Of a stretch of DNA of 64,000 nt, positions 53,641 through 60,895 are shown piece after piece. Position 1 is the first letter of the stretch. Every line of letters starts with the position of its first letter. The stretch is taken from contig CBDFFJ010000005.1 of NCBI GenBank assembly GCA_965246765.1, positions 496,001 to 560,000 on the forward strand, written 5' to 3'. This DNA is from UBA1952 sp965246765. Lineage in GTDB: Bacteria; Bacteroidota; Bacteroidia; Chitinophagales; Chitinophagaceae. The translations under genes were made by a program, and so were the position numbers. Under the pieces are notes generated by a model. It had not been told where the DNA came from. It saw only the letters and a program-made list of their open reading frames with translations, and ran no database searches.

Positions 53641-54705
53641 ATGATGCCGCTCAGGAAAAGCCTGCTTTTACTTACACTACTGCTTTTAGCAGCCGTACCG
53701 TCTTTCGCAAGAAAAGACAGAAAGCCCATCACCGAGCAAACCCTCATCAATCGCCTGGAAGGTTGCCTCGCCGCCAAGGATGCCTACTGCTATATAGACC
53801 TCTGGCCCGACTTAGATACCCTCACCAAGCTCGCTATGCAGTTCAGCGATAGCTCCTCTGCTGACTTCCGCGATGCCTATTACCTCAATCAGGACGGTGT
53901 AAAAATGATGCATGCGGACTCCGTTTTTAAAGCCGCGCTCAAGGCTTCTTTTGACACCGTTATCGCGCAGGGCGAAGAGTTGGGCGTGCATTGGGAGAGC
54001 ATCATTCCTGTCCGATACGAGCTGGTGAAACAGCGTGAAACGCGCAATAAGCTCTACGAAAAGCTCGCGCCCACGCGCTTCGTCGGCTACATTTTTTTCG
54101 TGGACGCCAGCACACGCCGCACCTTCGGATTCATGGCCGGTGACATCCTCAACATGAACGGCGGCTGGTGGGGCGGCCGCATCGGCGAGCTTCACGAAGC
54201 CAGCACACGCGATGAGTGGGAAGATTCGCGCTACTACGCGCGCAAGCACAAAAAAGAAATAGACAGTGTCCGGAAAACGACCAAAGAAACCGTCACCGAA
54301 GAGCAGCAGGAAATCAATAAGAGCGACCCCGAAATCATTGCCGACCGCAAGTTTTACAGCGGCATGTTTGACAAGGAAATCCCCGTCCAGCTCTACATCC
54401 ATGCGCTTAAAGGCGGCTGCCCTGCCAGCATCTGCTCATGGGAGGCCATCTACAAATTCGGCGACCAGGACGACTACATCCGCCTGGAAGTGACCAAGAC
54501 CGAAGACGGCAAGTGGCAGATGGTGGAAATGCCGCCTTCCGGCAGCATGGATTTAGAACTGAAAGGCAAAACCTTCACCGGCACATGGAGTTCCAACGAC
54601 GGTCAGACGGGGTATGACGTGAAGCTCAGCGAGCTGCAACCGTCTGAGAAAAAGCTCAAGCGCTTGGACGAAGCGTTCGCGGATTTGAAAGCGCCGAAGA
54701 AATAA
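53641..54705 (+). CDS. Secreted hypothetical protein
   Basis: This 354-residue protein has a Sec signal peptide (LLLLTLLLLAAVPSFA). It has a helical N-terminal part, a central GFMAGDILNMNGGWWGGRIGE segment, a charged linker rich in Lys/Glu (about residues 200-225), and a beta-rich C-terminal domain (YSGMFDKEIPVQLYIHALKG). No family was recognised. It is probably periplasmic. Confidence 0.75.
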   Translation: MMPLRKSLLLLTLLLLAAVPSFARKDRKPITEQTLINRLEGCLAAKDAYCYIDLWPDLDTLTKLAMQFSDSSSADFRDAYYLNQDGVKMMHADSVFKAALKASFDTVIAQGEELGVHWESIIPVRYELVKQRETRNKLYEKLAPTRFVGYIFFVDASTRRTFGFMAGDILNMNGGWWGGRIGELHEASTRDEWEDSRYYARKHKKEIDSVRKTTKETVTEEQQEINKSDPEIIADRKFYSGMFDKEIPVQLYIHALKGGCPASICSWEAIYKFGDQDDYIRLEVTKTEDGKWQMVEMPPSGSMDLELKGKTFTGTWSSNDGQTGYDVKLSELQPSEKKLKRLDEAFADLKAPKK

Positions 54706-54888
54706 CACGTTCGGCGCAATCACAAAACTTTATCCACGCATCACAACCAAAGCCCCGCCCCGGCTGTTAGCATGGCGTACTTTTATTGAAGAAGATTTTG
54801 GGGTTAAGCTTCTGTGCTACTATGTAGCGACAGTGGCGATGGCACCGTTCATCTGACTGCATCTATTGAGCTTTTCACTTAGCACCTA

Positions 54889-54978
54889 TTTCACGCAACG
54901 GCGCTACGAACAGACGCGGCGACCGCAACGCATATCTGCCGTGGTGTCGTTGCGCATCCGTTGCGCCGTTGCGTGAAA
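54889..54978. repeat. Inverted repeat element with CGCAACGGCGC ends
   Basis: TTTCACGCAACGGCGC at 54889-54904 and GCGCCGTTGCGTGAAA at 54963-54978 are perfect 16-bp inverted repeats, with further CGCAACG-type short matches between them. A related partial copy (TTTCACGCAAAGTGCGCAAC) lies upstream of clpC near 25767. The rest of the 54706-54991 gap shows nothing recognisable. Confidence 0.75.
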
Positions 54979-54991
54979 CCGAAATATCAAA

Positions 54992-56524
54992 ATGTCCCAG
55001 CAACCAACTATAAAAACCCTCGGCGAACTACGCGCATCTGGCTACAAGCCTAAGAGCGTGAAAGAAGAAGTCCGCCAGAACCTCATCGCGTCCATCCGCG
55101 AAAAGAAGCAGCCTTTCAATGGCATCATTGGCTACGAAGACACTGTTATTCCCGATGTAGAGCGCGCCCTTCTTTCCCGCCACAACATCCTCTTCCTCGG
55201 CCTGCGCGGACAAGCCAAGACCCGCATGGCCCGCGAGATGATTGCGCTCTTAGATGAATGGATTCCCACAGTAGCCGGCTCCGATATCAACGACGACCCC
55301 TTCCGTCCCATCTCCCACCACGCCCGCGTCACCATTGCTGAGCAGGGCGATGAGACGCCAATTGAATGGCTGCATCGCAGCGCCCGCTACGGTGAAAAGC
55401 TTGCTACGCCTGACGTAAGCGTAGCAGATTTGATTGGCGATGTTGATCCCATCAAGGCCGCTAATATGCGCCTCTCCTTTGCCGACGAGCGCGTGCTGCA
55501 CTACGGCATCATCCCGCGCAGCCACCGCGGCATTTTCGTGATTAATGAATTGCCCGATTTGCAGGCGCGCATCCAGGTATCACTCTTCAACATCCTGCAG
55601 GAAGGCGATATTCAGATTCGCGGTTTTAAGCTGCGCTTACCGCTGGATATTCTGTTTGTATTCACAGCAAATCCTGAGGACTATACCAACCGTGGCTCCA
55701 TTGTAACGCCGTTGAAAGACCGGATAGAAAGCCAAATCATCACGCACTATCCTAAAACGGTGGAAGCATCCCAAGCCATCACCGCGCAGGAAGCCGATGT
55801 GCTGCCAGAGCAACTGGCACGTGTAGAAATGCCAGACCTCTGCAAGCTTCTAGTAGAGCAGATTGCTATGGAGGCGCGCAAAAGCGAATACGTTGACCAG
55901 AAGAGCGGCGTCTCCGCCCGCCTTACAATAGCTGCATACGAAAATCTTGTGAGCACTGCCGAGCGTCGTGCCCTGCGTGAAGGCATAAAGCAAACGATGG
56001 CGCGTATCGCCGATTTTGCGGGCGTTATTCCCGGCATCACCGGCAAGATTGAGCTGGTCTATGAAGGCGAGATGGAAGGCCCGGCAAACGTGGCGTGGCG
56101 CCTCATGGGGCAGGCCATTCGCACTGTCTTCCTGCAGTATTTCCCCGACCCGGCCTCCTTCAAAAAGCCCACCGGCAAAGCCGTCGCGGCAGGCGCGAAA
56201 GCGAAGTCAAATCCCTACCAGCCCGTAATAGACTGGTTTGGCCGTGGGCATGAGCTGACAATGCTGCAAGATGCCGGAGATGCTGCCTACCGCGAGCACC
56301 TCTACAGCGTGGACGGTCTGCACGCCGCCGTAAAATCATTCTATCCCAAAGCAGATGAGGCACAGGCTGCGCTACTGATGGAGTTCGTGCTGCACGGGCT
56401 GTCTGAGTTTTCGCTGATTAGCAAGAAAGGCGTGGAAGCCGGGGGATATGCTTTTGGGGATATTCTGGGCTCTATGTTGAATATGGATTTTGGTGGGGAG
56501 GAGGATGAAGACGAGGATGTGTAG
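54992..56524 (+). CDS. Magnesium-chelatase/MoxR-like AAA+ ATPase
   Basis: This 510-residue protein has an AAA+ module with Walker A GLRGQAKT and an ATPase segment HRGIFVINELPDLQARIQVSLFNIL, in which the usual Walker B Asp-Glu is Asn-Glu. It also has a sensor-like VFTANPEDYTNRGSIVTPLKDRI. This resembles the magnesium chelatase subunit I family and its relatives. A helical C-terminal domain of about 150 residues follows. It probably works with a VWA partner, but the next gene is an unrelated hydroxylase on the other strand. Confidence 0.82.
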   Translation: MSQQPTIKTLGELRASGYKPKSVKEEVRQNLIASIREKKQPFNGIIGYEDTVIPDVERALLSRHNILFLGLRGQAKTRMAREMIALLDEWIPTVAGSDINDDPFRPISHHARVTIAEQGDETPIEWLHRSARYGEKLATPDVSVADLIGDVDPIKAANMRLSFADERVLHYGIIPRSHRGIFVINELPDLQARIQVSLFNILQEGDIQIRGFKLRLPLDILFVFTANPEDYTNRGSIVTPLKDRIESQIITHYPKTVEASQAITAQEADVLPEQLARVEMPDLCKLLVEQIAMEARKSEYVDQKSGVSARLTIAAYENLVSTAERRALREGIKQTMARIADFAGVIPGITGKIELVYEGEMEGPANVAWRLMGQAIRTVFLQYFPDPASFKKPTGKAVAAGAKAKSNPYQPVIDWFGRGHELTMLQDAGDAAYREHLYSVDGLHAAVKSFYPKADEAQAALLMEFVLHGLSEFSLISKKGVEAGGYAFGDILGSMLNMDFGGEEDEDEDV

Positions 56525-56527
56525 CAA

Positions 56528-57313
56528 CTATGACAAGGCAGCTTCTGCTGTCTGACGTTCCATCTTGTTCTCACTCTTAATCTGCTTTCCCGTTTCCTGC
56601 AGCGTGCCGCACCACCTATCCCACCACAAAAAGTACAGCCCGTAGTTCCCGCGGAAGTACTGGTGATGCGCATTGTGCGCCGAAGAAGTATTTACCCAGC
56701 GCCCAACCCGGCTGTTCCGGAACCATGCCGGATACAATTCCCAGCCCAGATGCCCATAAACATTGTACAGCATCTGCAAGCCAAAGAACACTGCGATGTG
56801 AATTGCGTGCAGCGACATGGCGAGCACCAGCACCGCCATAATTCCCGCTTCCACAACCGCCTCCGTCGGGTGAAATGAAAAGGCGGCCCAGGGCGAAGGA
56901 TTGGTGCTCTTGTGATGCACCAAGTGTGCCCACTTAAAAATACGCGGATGGTGCATCAGCCGGTGCGTCCAATAGAAATAGGCATCGTGTACCAGAAAAG
57001 TAAGCGGAAAGGCTGTCCAGAACCACCACATCGCGTAATCGCGGATGTGGGCGTAGTAGAACCTGTATTGGCGGAAAGGCGTGAGCGGCAGCGCAGCGGT
57101 AACAGTTGCAAAAATGAGAATGGAAGAAGCGGAAAAAAGGATTTCACGCCGGTAATCCTGTCGTTTTGGAAAGCGTGGCTGTAGCTTTTTATGCGCCACC
57201 TTTTGGCGGATAAGGACATACCACACAAGCCAGAAAATTGCCGCCAACATGAAGTAGCGGCTGGCAATCACCATCACGAGCTTCGGCCAGGTGTCAGGCT
57301 TCAGAAAGTCCAT
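56528..57313 (-). CDS. Sterol desaturase/fatty acid hydroxylase family protein
   Basis: This 261-residue integral membrane di-iron protein has the three histidine boxes of the family: HDAYFYWTHRLMHH (from His109), HLVHHKSTNP (from His130) and HNAHHQYF near 222. It would hydroxylate or desaturate a lipid tail or sterol using O2. There are five or so hydrophobic segments. A TACCTTTA box lies 4 nt before the ATG. Confidence 0.9.
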   Translation of the reverse strand: MDFLKPDTWPKLVMVIASRYFMLAAIFWLVWYVLIRQKVAHKKLQPRFPKRQDYRREILFSASSILIFATVTAALPLTPFRQYRFYYAHIRDYAMWWFWTAFPLTFLVHDAYFYWTHRLMHHPRIFKWAHLVHHKSTNPSPWAAFSFHPTEAVVEAGIMAVLVLAMSLHAIHIAVFFGLQMLYNVYGHLGWELYPAWFRNSRVGRWVNTSSAHNAHHQYFRGNYGLYFLWWDRWCGTLQETGKQIKSENKMERQTAEAALS

Positions 57314-57317
57314 ATCC

Positions 57318-57325
57318 TAAAGGTA
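57318..57325 (-). promoter_or_regulatory. -7 promoter box of sterol desaturase gene
   Basis: TACCTTTA on the minus strand, one mismatch from consensus, ends 4 nt before the ATG at 57313. Confidence 0.5.
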
Positions 57326-57335
57326 TGCCGGCGCC

Positions 57336-57343
57336 TAATTTTG
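57336..57343 (+). promoter_or_regulatory. -7 promoter box of arfB
   Basis: TAATTTTG matches the consensus, 4 nt before the ATG at 57348. It is divergent from the box at 57318-57325, only 10 nt away, so the two start points are back to back. Confidence 0.55.
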
Positions 57344-57347
57344 AGCA

Positions 57348-57746
57348 ATGCTAGTCCCTGACCTTTCCTCTGAGCTGACCTTCCGCACAGCCCGCAGCGG
57401 CGGTAAGGGCGGCCAAAACGAGAACAAGGTGGAGACGATGGTAGAAGCCCTATGGCTCGTGCATGAAAGCAAGCTCTTTTCCGAAGAGGACAAAGCTCTT
57501 ATTGCCGATAAGCTCTTCAACAGACTTAATAAAGAAGGCTGGTTACAGGTACGCAGTTCCGAAAGCCGCAGCCAGTTAGAAAACAAAAGCATTGCACAGC
57601 AAAAGCTACAGGAGCTGGTGGCCAAAGCGCTCATCCGTCCGAAGCCGCGCAAGAAGGTCAGGCCATCTAAAGCCGCCATTGAGCGACGGCTGGAAAGCAA
57701 GAAACATTCAGCGTTTAAGAAGCAGATGCGGAAGAAGGATTGGTGA
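57348..57746 (+). CDS. arfB: ArfB-type peptidyl-tRNA hydrolase (ribosome rescue)
   Basis: This 132-residue protein has the release-factor GGQ motif (residues 21-23) in FRTARSGGKGGQNENKVET, followed by a short helical domain and a Lys/Arg-rich C-terminal tail (RPKPRKKVRPSKAAIERRL). The layout is that of ArfB/YaeJ, which hydrolyses peptidyl-tRNA on stalled ribosomes without a stop codon. The tail would sit in the mRNA channel. Confidence 0.92.
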   Translation: MLVPDLSSELTFRTARSGGKGGQNENKVETMVEALWLVHESKLFSEEDKALIADKLFNRLNKEGWLQVRSSESRSQLENKSIAQQKLQELVAKALIRPKPRKKVRPSKAAIERRLESKKHSAFKKQMRKKDW

Positions 57747-57774
57747 GGCTTTTTTCATCGTCTATTAAATTGCC

Positions 57775-57824
57775 GAGTCCCGAAGGGACGACGGAAATAA
57801 TAGCCGCGGGTTTCTAACCCGTGG
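57775..57824. repeat. Left inverted repeat of IS200-like element
   Basis: This 50-bp arm runs from GAGTCCCGAAGGGACGACGG to the end of a CCGCGGGTT / AACCCGTGG hairpin. It is 47/50 identical, by hand alignment, to the reverse complement of 58327-58376. It contains two small hairpins of its own. Confidence 0.85.
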
Positions 57825-57847
57825 GAAATAAAACAACAAAATTATTT

Positions 57848-58312
57848 ATGCCCGGCACATTTTCTCAGATGTACGTTCAAACCGTGTTCGCAGTAAAATA
57901 TCGCAATGCCTTAATTGCTCCTGAATGGGAAGCCAGGCTCCACGCAATCATCGCTACCTTGATTACAGAGGCGGGCGGAAAACCCTATATCGTAAATGGC
58001 ATTTCCGACCATATCCATTGCTTCTTCGGCATCCGCCCATCGCTCAATGTGTCAGACATCATGCAAGTGGCAAAGGCCAAATCGTCCAAGTGGCTGAACG
58101 AGGAGGTATTTATTGAGGGCCAGAAATTTGCGTGGCAGGAAGGATTCGGCTGCTTTACCTATAGCCACTCGCAGAAACAACAGGTTTACAGCTACGTCGC
58201 GAATCAGCAAAAGCACCACGAAGGGCAAAAGTTTCTGGAAGAGTATGTGCAGATGCTGGATGCTTTTGGCGTTGAGTACGACCCCCGGTTTATATTTCAT
58301 GAGCCGATGTAG
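57848..58312 (+). CDS. IS200/IS605-family Y1 transposase, small
   Basis: This 154-residue HUH/Y1 transposase reads PGTFSQMYVQTVFAVKYRNA at the N-terminus, DHIHCFFG with the His-x-His pair, WQEGFGCFTYSHSQ, and VYSYVANQQKHHE, where the Tyr should be catalytic. The start at 57848 is preferred to an upstream GTG that lies within the left repeat. It is bracketed by 50-bp inverted repeats, giving a unit of 602 bp. Confidence 0.9.
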   Translation: MPGTFSQMYVQTVFAVKYRNALIAPEWEARLHAIIATLITEAGGKPYIVNGISDHIHCFFGIRPSLNVSDIMQVAKAKSSKWLNEEVFIEGQKFAWQEGFGCFTYSHSQKQQVYSYVANQQKHHEGQKFLEEYVQMLDAFGVEYDPRFIFHEPM

Positions 58313-58326
58313 CAGGTTTCCATTTG

Positions 58327-58376
58327 CCACGGGTTGGAAACCCGCGGCTATTATTTCGGCCGTCCCTTCGGGACTC
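58327..58376. repeat. Right inverted repeat of IS200-like element
   Basis: It begins CCACGGGTTGGAAACCCGCG and ends GTCCCTTCGGGACTC. It is the inverted copy of 57775-57824 with three differences. Confidence 0.85.
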
Positions 58377-58391
58377 AACCACCACTACCAC

Positions 58392-59471
58392 TTACCGCGC
58401 ATCAAAATCCACCACCACCCGCTCCGTCTTCGGATGGCTCTGGCAGGTAAGCACATAGCCCTTCGCAACCTCATCCGGCTCCAGCGCATAGTTCACCTCC
58501 ATTTCCACTGCGCCCTCTGTAATCTTTGCGCGGCAGGTGCTGCATACGCCGCCCTTGCAGGCATAAGGCAAGTCTGCGCCATGTGCCAAAGCGGCATCCA
58601 GAATGTTATCGCCGTTGTAGGCAAGCTCCAGGTCAAAAGTGACGCCGTCTAAGCGGATACTAACCTTACTCGTCGGGCCAGTGGCTTCGGCATGCTCTTC
58701 TTTCCACTTCTGATGCTGCGCCTTCGGTTGGTCGGGCGAGGAGAATAGCTCCAGATGCACACTGCCTTGCGGCATCCCGAGAGAAAACAGCTTATCGCGC
58801 ACGGAAAGAATCATCTCTTCCGGCCCGCATAGAAACGCCTCATCCACCTTCTTCAAATCAATCAGCCGCTCACAAAACTGTCTGCACTTCTCCGCATCAA
58901 TGCGGCCGTTAAACAGCGCCACGTCCATCAGCTCGCGACTCAGCACATGATACACACGCAGGCGCTGCATGTAGCGATTCTTTAGTCCTTCAATCTCTTC
59001 GCGGAAGATGATGGTGTTGCGGTTCCGGTTTCCATAGACAAGCGTAAACTGGCTGTCCGGCTCGCGCTGCAAGACGTCTTTGATAATGCTCATCATCGGC
59101 GTGATGCCGGAGCCTGCGGCAAAAGCAAGATATTGTTTTCCAAGATGCTTCGGCGTGAACTTACCCATCGGCGGCATCGCTTCCAGCACATCGCCTTTCT
59201 TCAGCATCGTGTTGGCGACTGTAGAAAACTTACCGCCTTTCACCGCCTTTATCGCAACGCGCAATTCGCCGTCCGCCGGAGCGGTGCAGATGGAGTAGGA
59301 ACGACGGATTTCCTGACCGGCAATGCCGACTTTAAACGTAAGATACTGGCCGGGCGTGAAGGCAAACGTTTCTTTCAGGTCTTCCGGCACAGCCAAAGCC
59401 ACAGAAACGCAATCCGGCGTCTCCTGCCGCACATCCGAAACCGTTAGCTCATAAAACCGTAGGGCTGACAT
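58392..59471 (-). CDS. paaE: PaaE-like flavin/2Fe-2S oxidoreductase
   Basis: This protein of about 359 residues has an FAD-binding domain (TPGQYLTFKV, then RSYSICTAP), an NAD(P) domain (FAAGSGITPMMSIIKDVL) and a C-terminal plant-type ferredoxin domain (CKGGVCSTC, later Cys in LTCQSHP). It matches the reductase subunit (PaaE) of phenylacetyl-CoA epoxidase and related ferredoxin reductases. No paaABCD oxygenase genes lie in the window, so another electron partner is possible. The ATG at 59471 follows a TACCTTCG box by 4 nt. Confidence 0.85.
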   Translation of the reverse strand: MSALRFYELTVSDVRQETPDCVSVALAVPEDLKETFAFTPGQYLTFKVGIAGQEIRRSYSICTAPADGELRVAIKAVKGGKFSTVANTMLKKGDVLEAMPPMGKFTPKHLGKQYLAFAAGSGITPMMSIIKDVLQREPDSQFTLVYGNRNRNTIIFREEIEGLKNRYMQRLRVYHVLSRELMDVALFNGRIDAEKCRQFCERLIDLKKVDEAFLCGPEEMILSVRDKLFSLGMPQGSVHLELFSSPDQPKAQHQKWKEEHAEATGPTSKVSIRLDGVTFDLELAYNGDNILDAALAHGADLPYACKGGVCSTCRAKITEGAVEMEVNYALEPDEVAKGYVLTCQSHPKTERVVVDFDAR

Positions 59472-59475
59472 GGCG

Positions 59476-59483
59476 CGAAGGTA
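59476..59483 (-). promoter_or_regulatory. -7 promoter box of paaE
   Basis: TACCTTCG on the minus strand, one mismatch from consensus, ends 4 nt before the ATG at 59471. It adjoins REP copy 7. Confidence 0.45.
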
Positions 59484-59488
59484 GCAGC

Positions 59489-59523
59489 GACTTGGCAAGT
59501 CCCGAAGGAAGACTTGCCAAGTC
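59489..59523. repeat. REP hairpin, copy 7
   Basis: GACTTGGCAAGTC, loop CCGAAGGAA, GACTTGCCAAGTC: the same sequence as the copy inside the RAYT gene, 54 kb away from it. Confidence 0.9.
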
Positions 59524-59584
59524 TAAGAGTAGCATTTGCCCAGAAGCGACTTGCCAAGTCTAAGAGTAGCATTTGCCCAGAAGC
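59511..59584. repeat. Tandem 37-bp duplication ending in a REP arm
   Basis: A 37-bp segment beginning GACTTGCCAAGTC and continuing with TAAGAGTAGCATTTGCCCAG is present twice in direct tandem (59511-59547 and 59548-59584), without a mismatch. The second copy leads into REP copy 8. Confidence 0.9.
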
Positions 59585-59621
59585 GACTTGCCAAGTCTTC
59601 CCTGTCGGGACTTGGCAAGTC
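59585..59621. repeat. REP hairpin, copy 8
   Basis: GACTTGCCAAGTC, loop TTCCCTGTCGG, GACTTGGCAAGTC. It ends 3 nt before the -7 box of the FAH-family gene. Confidence 0.9.
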
Positions 59622-59623
59622 TA

Positions 59624-59631
59624 TACTTTTA
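59624..59631 (+). promoter_or_regulatory. -7 promoter box of FAH-family gene
   Basis: TACTTTTA, one mismatch from consensus, 7 nt before the ATG at 59639, directly after REP copy 8. Confidence 0.5.
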
Positions 59632-59638
59632 CGCCACT

Positions 59639-60655
59639 ATGAAACTGGTCAACTACGCCAAAGAAGGCCGCGAGCAGCTCGCCTTCTGCGTCAATGATAA
59701 TCTCTACGATACCGACATGGCCGACACTCGCTTGCCGCGCACTATGATGGAACTATTGCAAGGGTGGGAAGAGCTGTCACCGATTGCGAAGGAAGTTGCC
59801 GCCGACATTGCCTTCGGCAAAAACCCGGTGATGACCTACGCCTCGCTGATGAGCGCGCCGGTTATGGCGCCGCTGCCGCGCCCCACATCCTGCCGCGATG
59901 GCTACGCCTTCCGCCAGCACGTAGCTGCTGCGCGCCGTAATCGCAAGGTGGATATGATTGCCGAGTTTGACCAGTATCCCATCTTCTACTTCACCAATCA
60001 CAACGCCATTCAAGGCCCCGGCCCTATCCCCGTGATGCCCGACCACTTGCAAAAGCTGGACTTTGAGTTGGAGGCGGCTATTATCACCTGCAAGGGCGGC
60101 CGCAATATCAAAGCTGAGGAAGCAGACGACTACATCGCCGGCTACATGATTATGAACGACATGAGCGCCCGGACTTTACAGATGGAGGAAATGCTCCTGA
60201 ACCTCGGCCCTGCGAAAGGCAAGGATTTCTCTACGGTCATCGGCCCGATGCTGGTGACTGCCGATGAGCTGGAGCCATTCAGAAAAGAACCACATCCAGA
60301 CCACATTGGTGCGAGCTATGACCTTAAAATGCGCTGCTGGGTTAATGACAAGCTCGTCTCCGAAGGCAGCATGGGCGATATGGACTGGACGTTCGCCGAA
60401 ATAATTGAACGCTGCGCGTATGGTGTAGATATTCTGCCAGGCGAAGTGATTGGCAGCGGCACAGTAGGCACCGGCTGCTTTCTGGAATTGAACGGTACGG
60501 GCCTGCTCAATGACCCTTCCTTTAAGCCGCAATGGCTACAGCCCGGCGATGTGGTGAAGATGGAAATTGACGGTCTCGGTACGCTGCTGAATACGATTGT
60601 GGCGGAGGAGACGGATTGGAGCATTTTGAAATTGAAGAAACAGCAAGCCTCATAA
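59639..60655 (+). CDS. Fumarylacetoacetate hydrolase family protein
   Basis: This 338-residue protein has the FAA-hydrolase fold: MKLVNYAKEGREQLAF at the start, a metal-ligand KLDFELEAAIITCKGG, then GYMIMNDMSAR and a late GCFLELNGTG. It probably cleaves a C-C bond in a fumarylacetoacetate-like or other acylpyruvate substrate from aromatic breakdown; the exact substrate is unknown. The ATG at 59639 is chosen over an upstream in-frame start at 59573, which lies in the repeats. Confidence 0.88.
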   Translation: MKLVNYAKEGREQLAFCVNDNLYDTDMADTRLPRTMMELLQGWEELSPIAKEVAADIAFGKNPVMTYASLMSAPVMAPLPRPTSCRDGYAFRQHVAAARRNRKVDMIAEFDQYPIFYFTNHNAIQGPGPIPVMPDHLQKLDFELEAAIITCKGGRNIKAEEADDYIAGYMIMNDMSARTLQMEEMLLNLGPAKGKDFSTVIGPMLVTADELEPFRKEPHPDHIGASYDLKMRCWVNDKLVSEGSMGDMDWTFAEIIERCAYGVDILPGEVIGSGTVGTGCFLELNGTGLLNDPSFKPQWLQPGDVVKMEIDGLGTLLNTIVAEETDWSILKLKKQQAS

Positions 60656-60696
60656 CCAGTCATCGCTCTCCAAATCTTACTCACCCACAAAGGCCA

Positions 60697-60831
60697 CAGC
60701 GACTTTGTCATTCTGAAAGAATCTATTACCTCGCAGCGAACGGGCTGCTCGTCCAAACTTTGTCCTTCCCGCAGGGAATCTCACAGACGCTGCGAGACAA
60801 TAGATTCCCTGCGGGAATGACAAAGTCGCTG
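60697..60831. repeat. Palindromic MITE-like element
   Basis: Perfect 17-bp terminal inverted repeats (CAGCGACTTTGTCATTC at 60697-60713; its complement at 60815-60831) enclose a GC-rich middle with further TTCCCTGCGGGAAT-type palindromes. A degenerate copy is at 8611-8706. No open frame is convincing. It fills the gap between the FAH-family gene and the hydroxyacyl-CoA dehydrogenase gene. Confidence 0.8.
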
Positions 60832-60895
60832 AATTATAAGTAGCATCTAAGTAGTATCGCTCATCAAGCCATAGCCGCAATCCTAACTATCCTTC

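Larger units (their letters stand above)
57775..58376. mobile_element. IS200-like element with 50-bp inverted repeats
   Basis: The unit runs from the left repeat (57775) to the right repeat (58376) and contains only the Y1 transposase gene. True IS200/IS605 elements have subterminal hairpins but no terminal inverted repeats. Here each end is a two-hairpin palindrome and the two ends are inverted copies of each other, as in REP/BIME structures around RAYT genes. It is inserted between arfB and the paaE-like gene. Confidence 0.8.

Noticed and set aside
58113..58652. A 179-codon plus-strand frame running from the transposase gene into paaE.
   Set aside because: It crosses the right inverted repeat and overlaps two well-supported genes in other frames.
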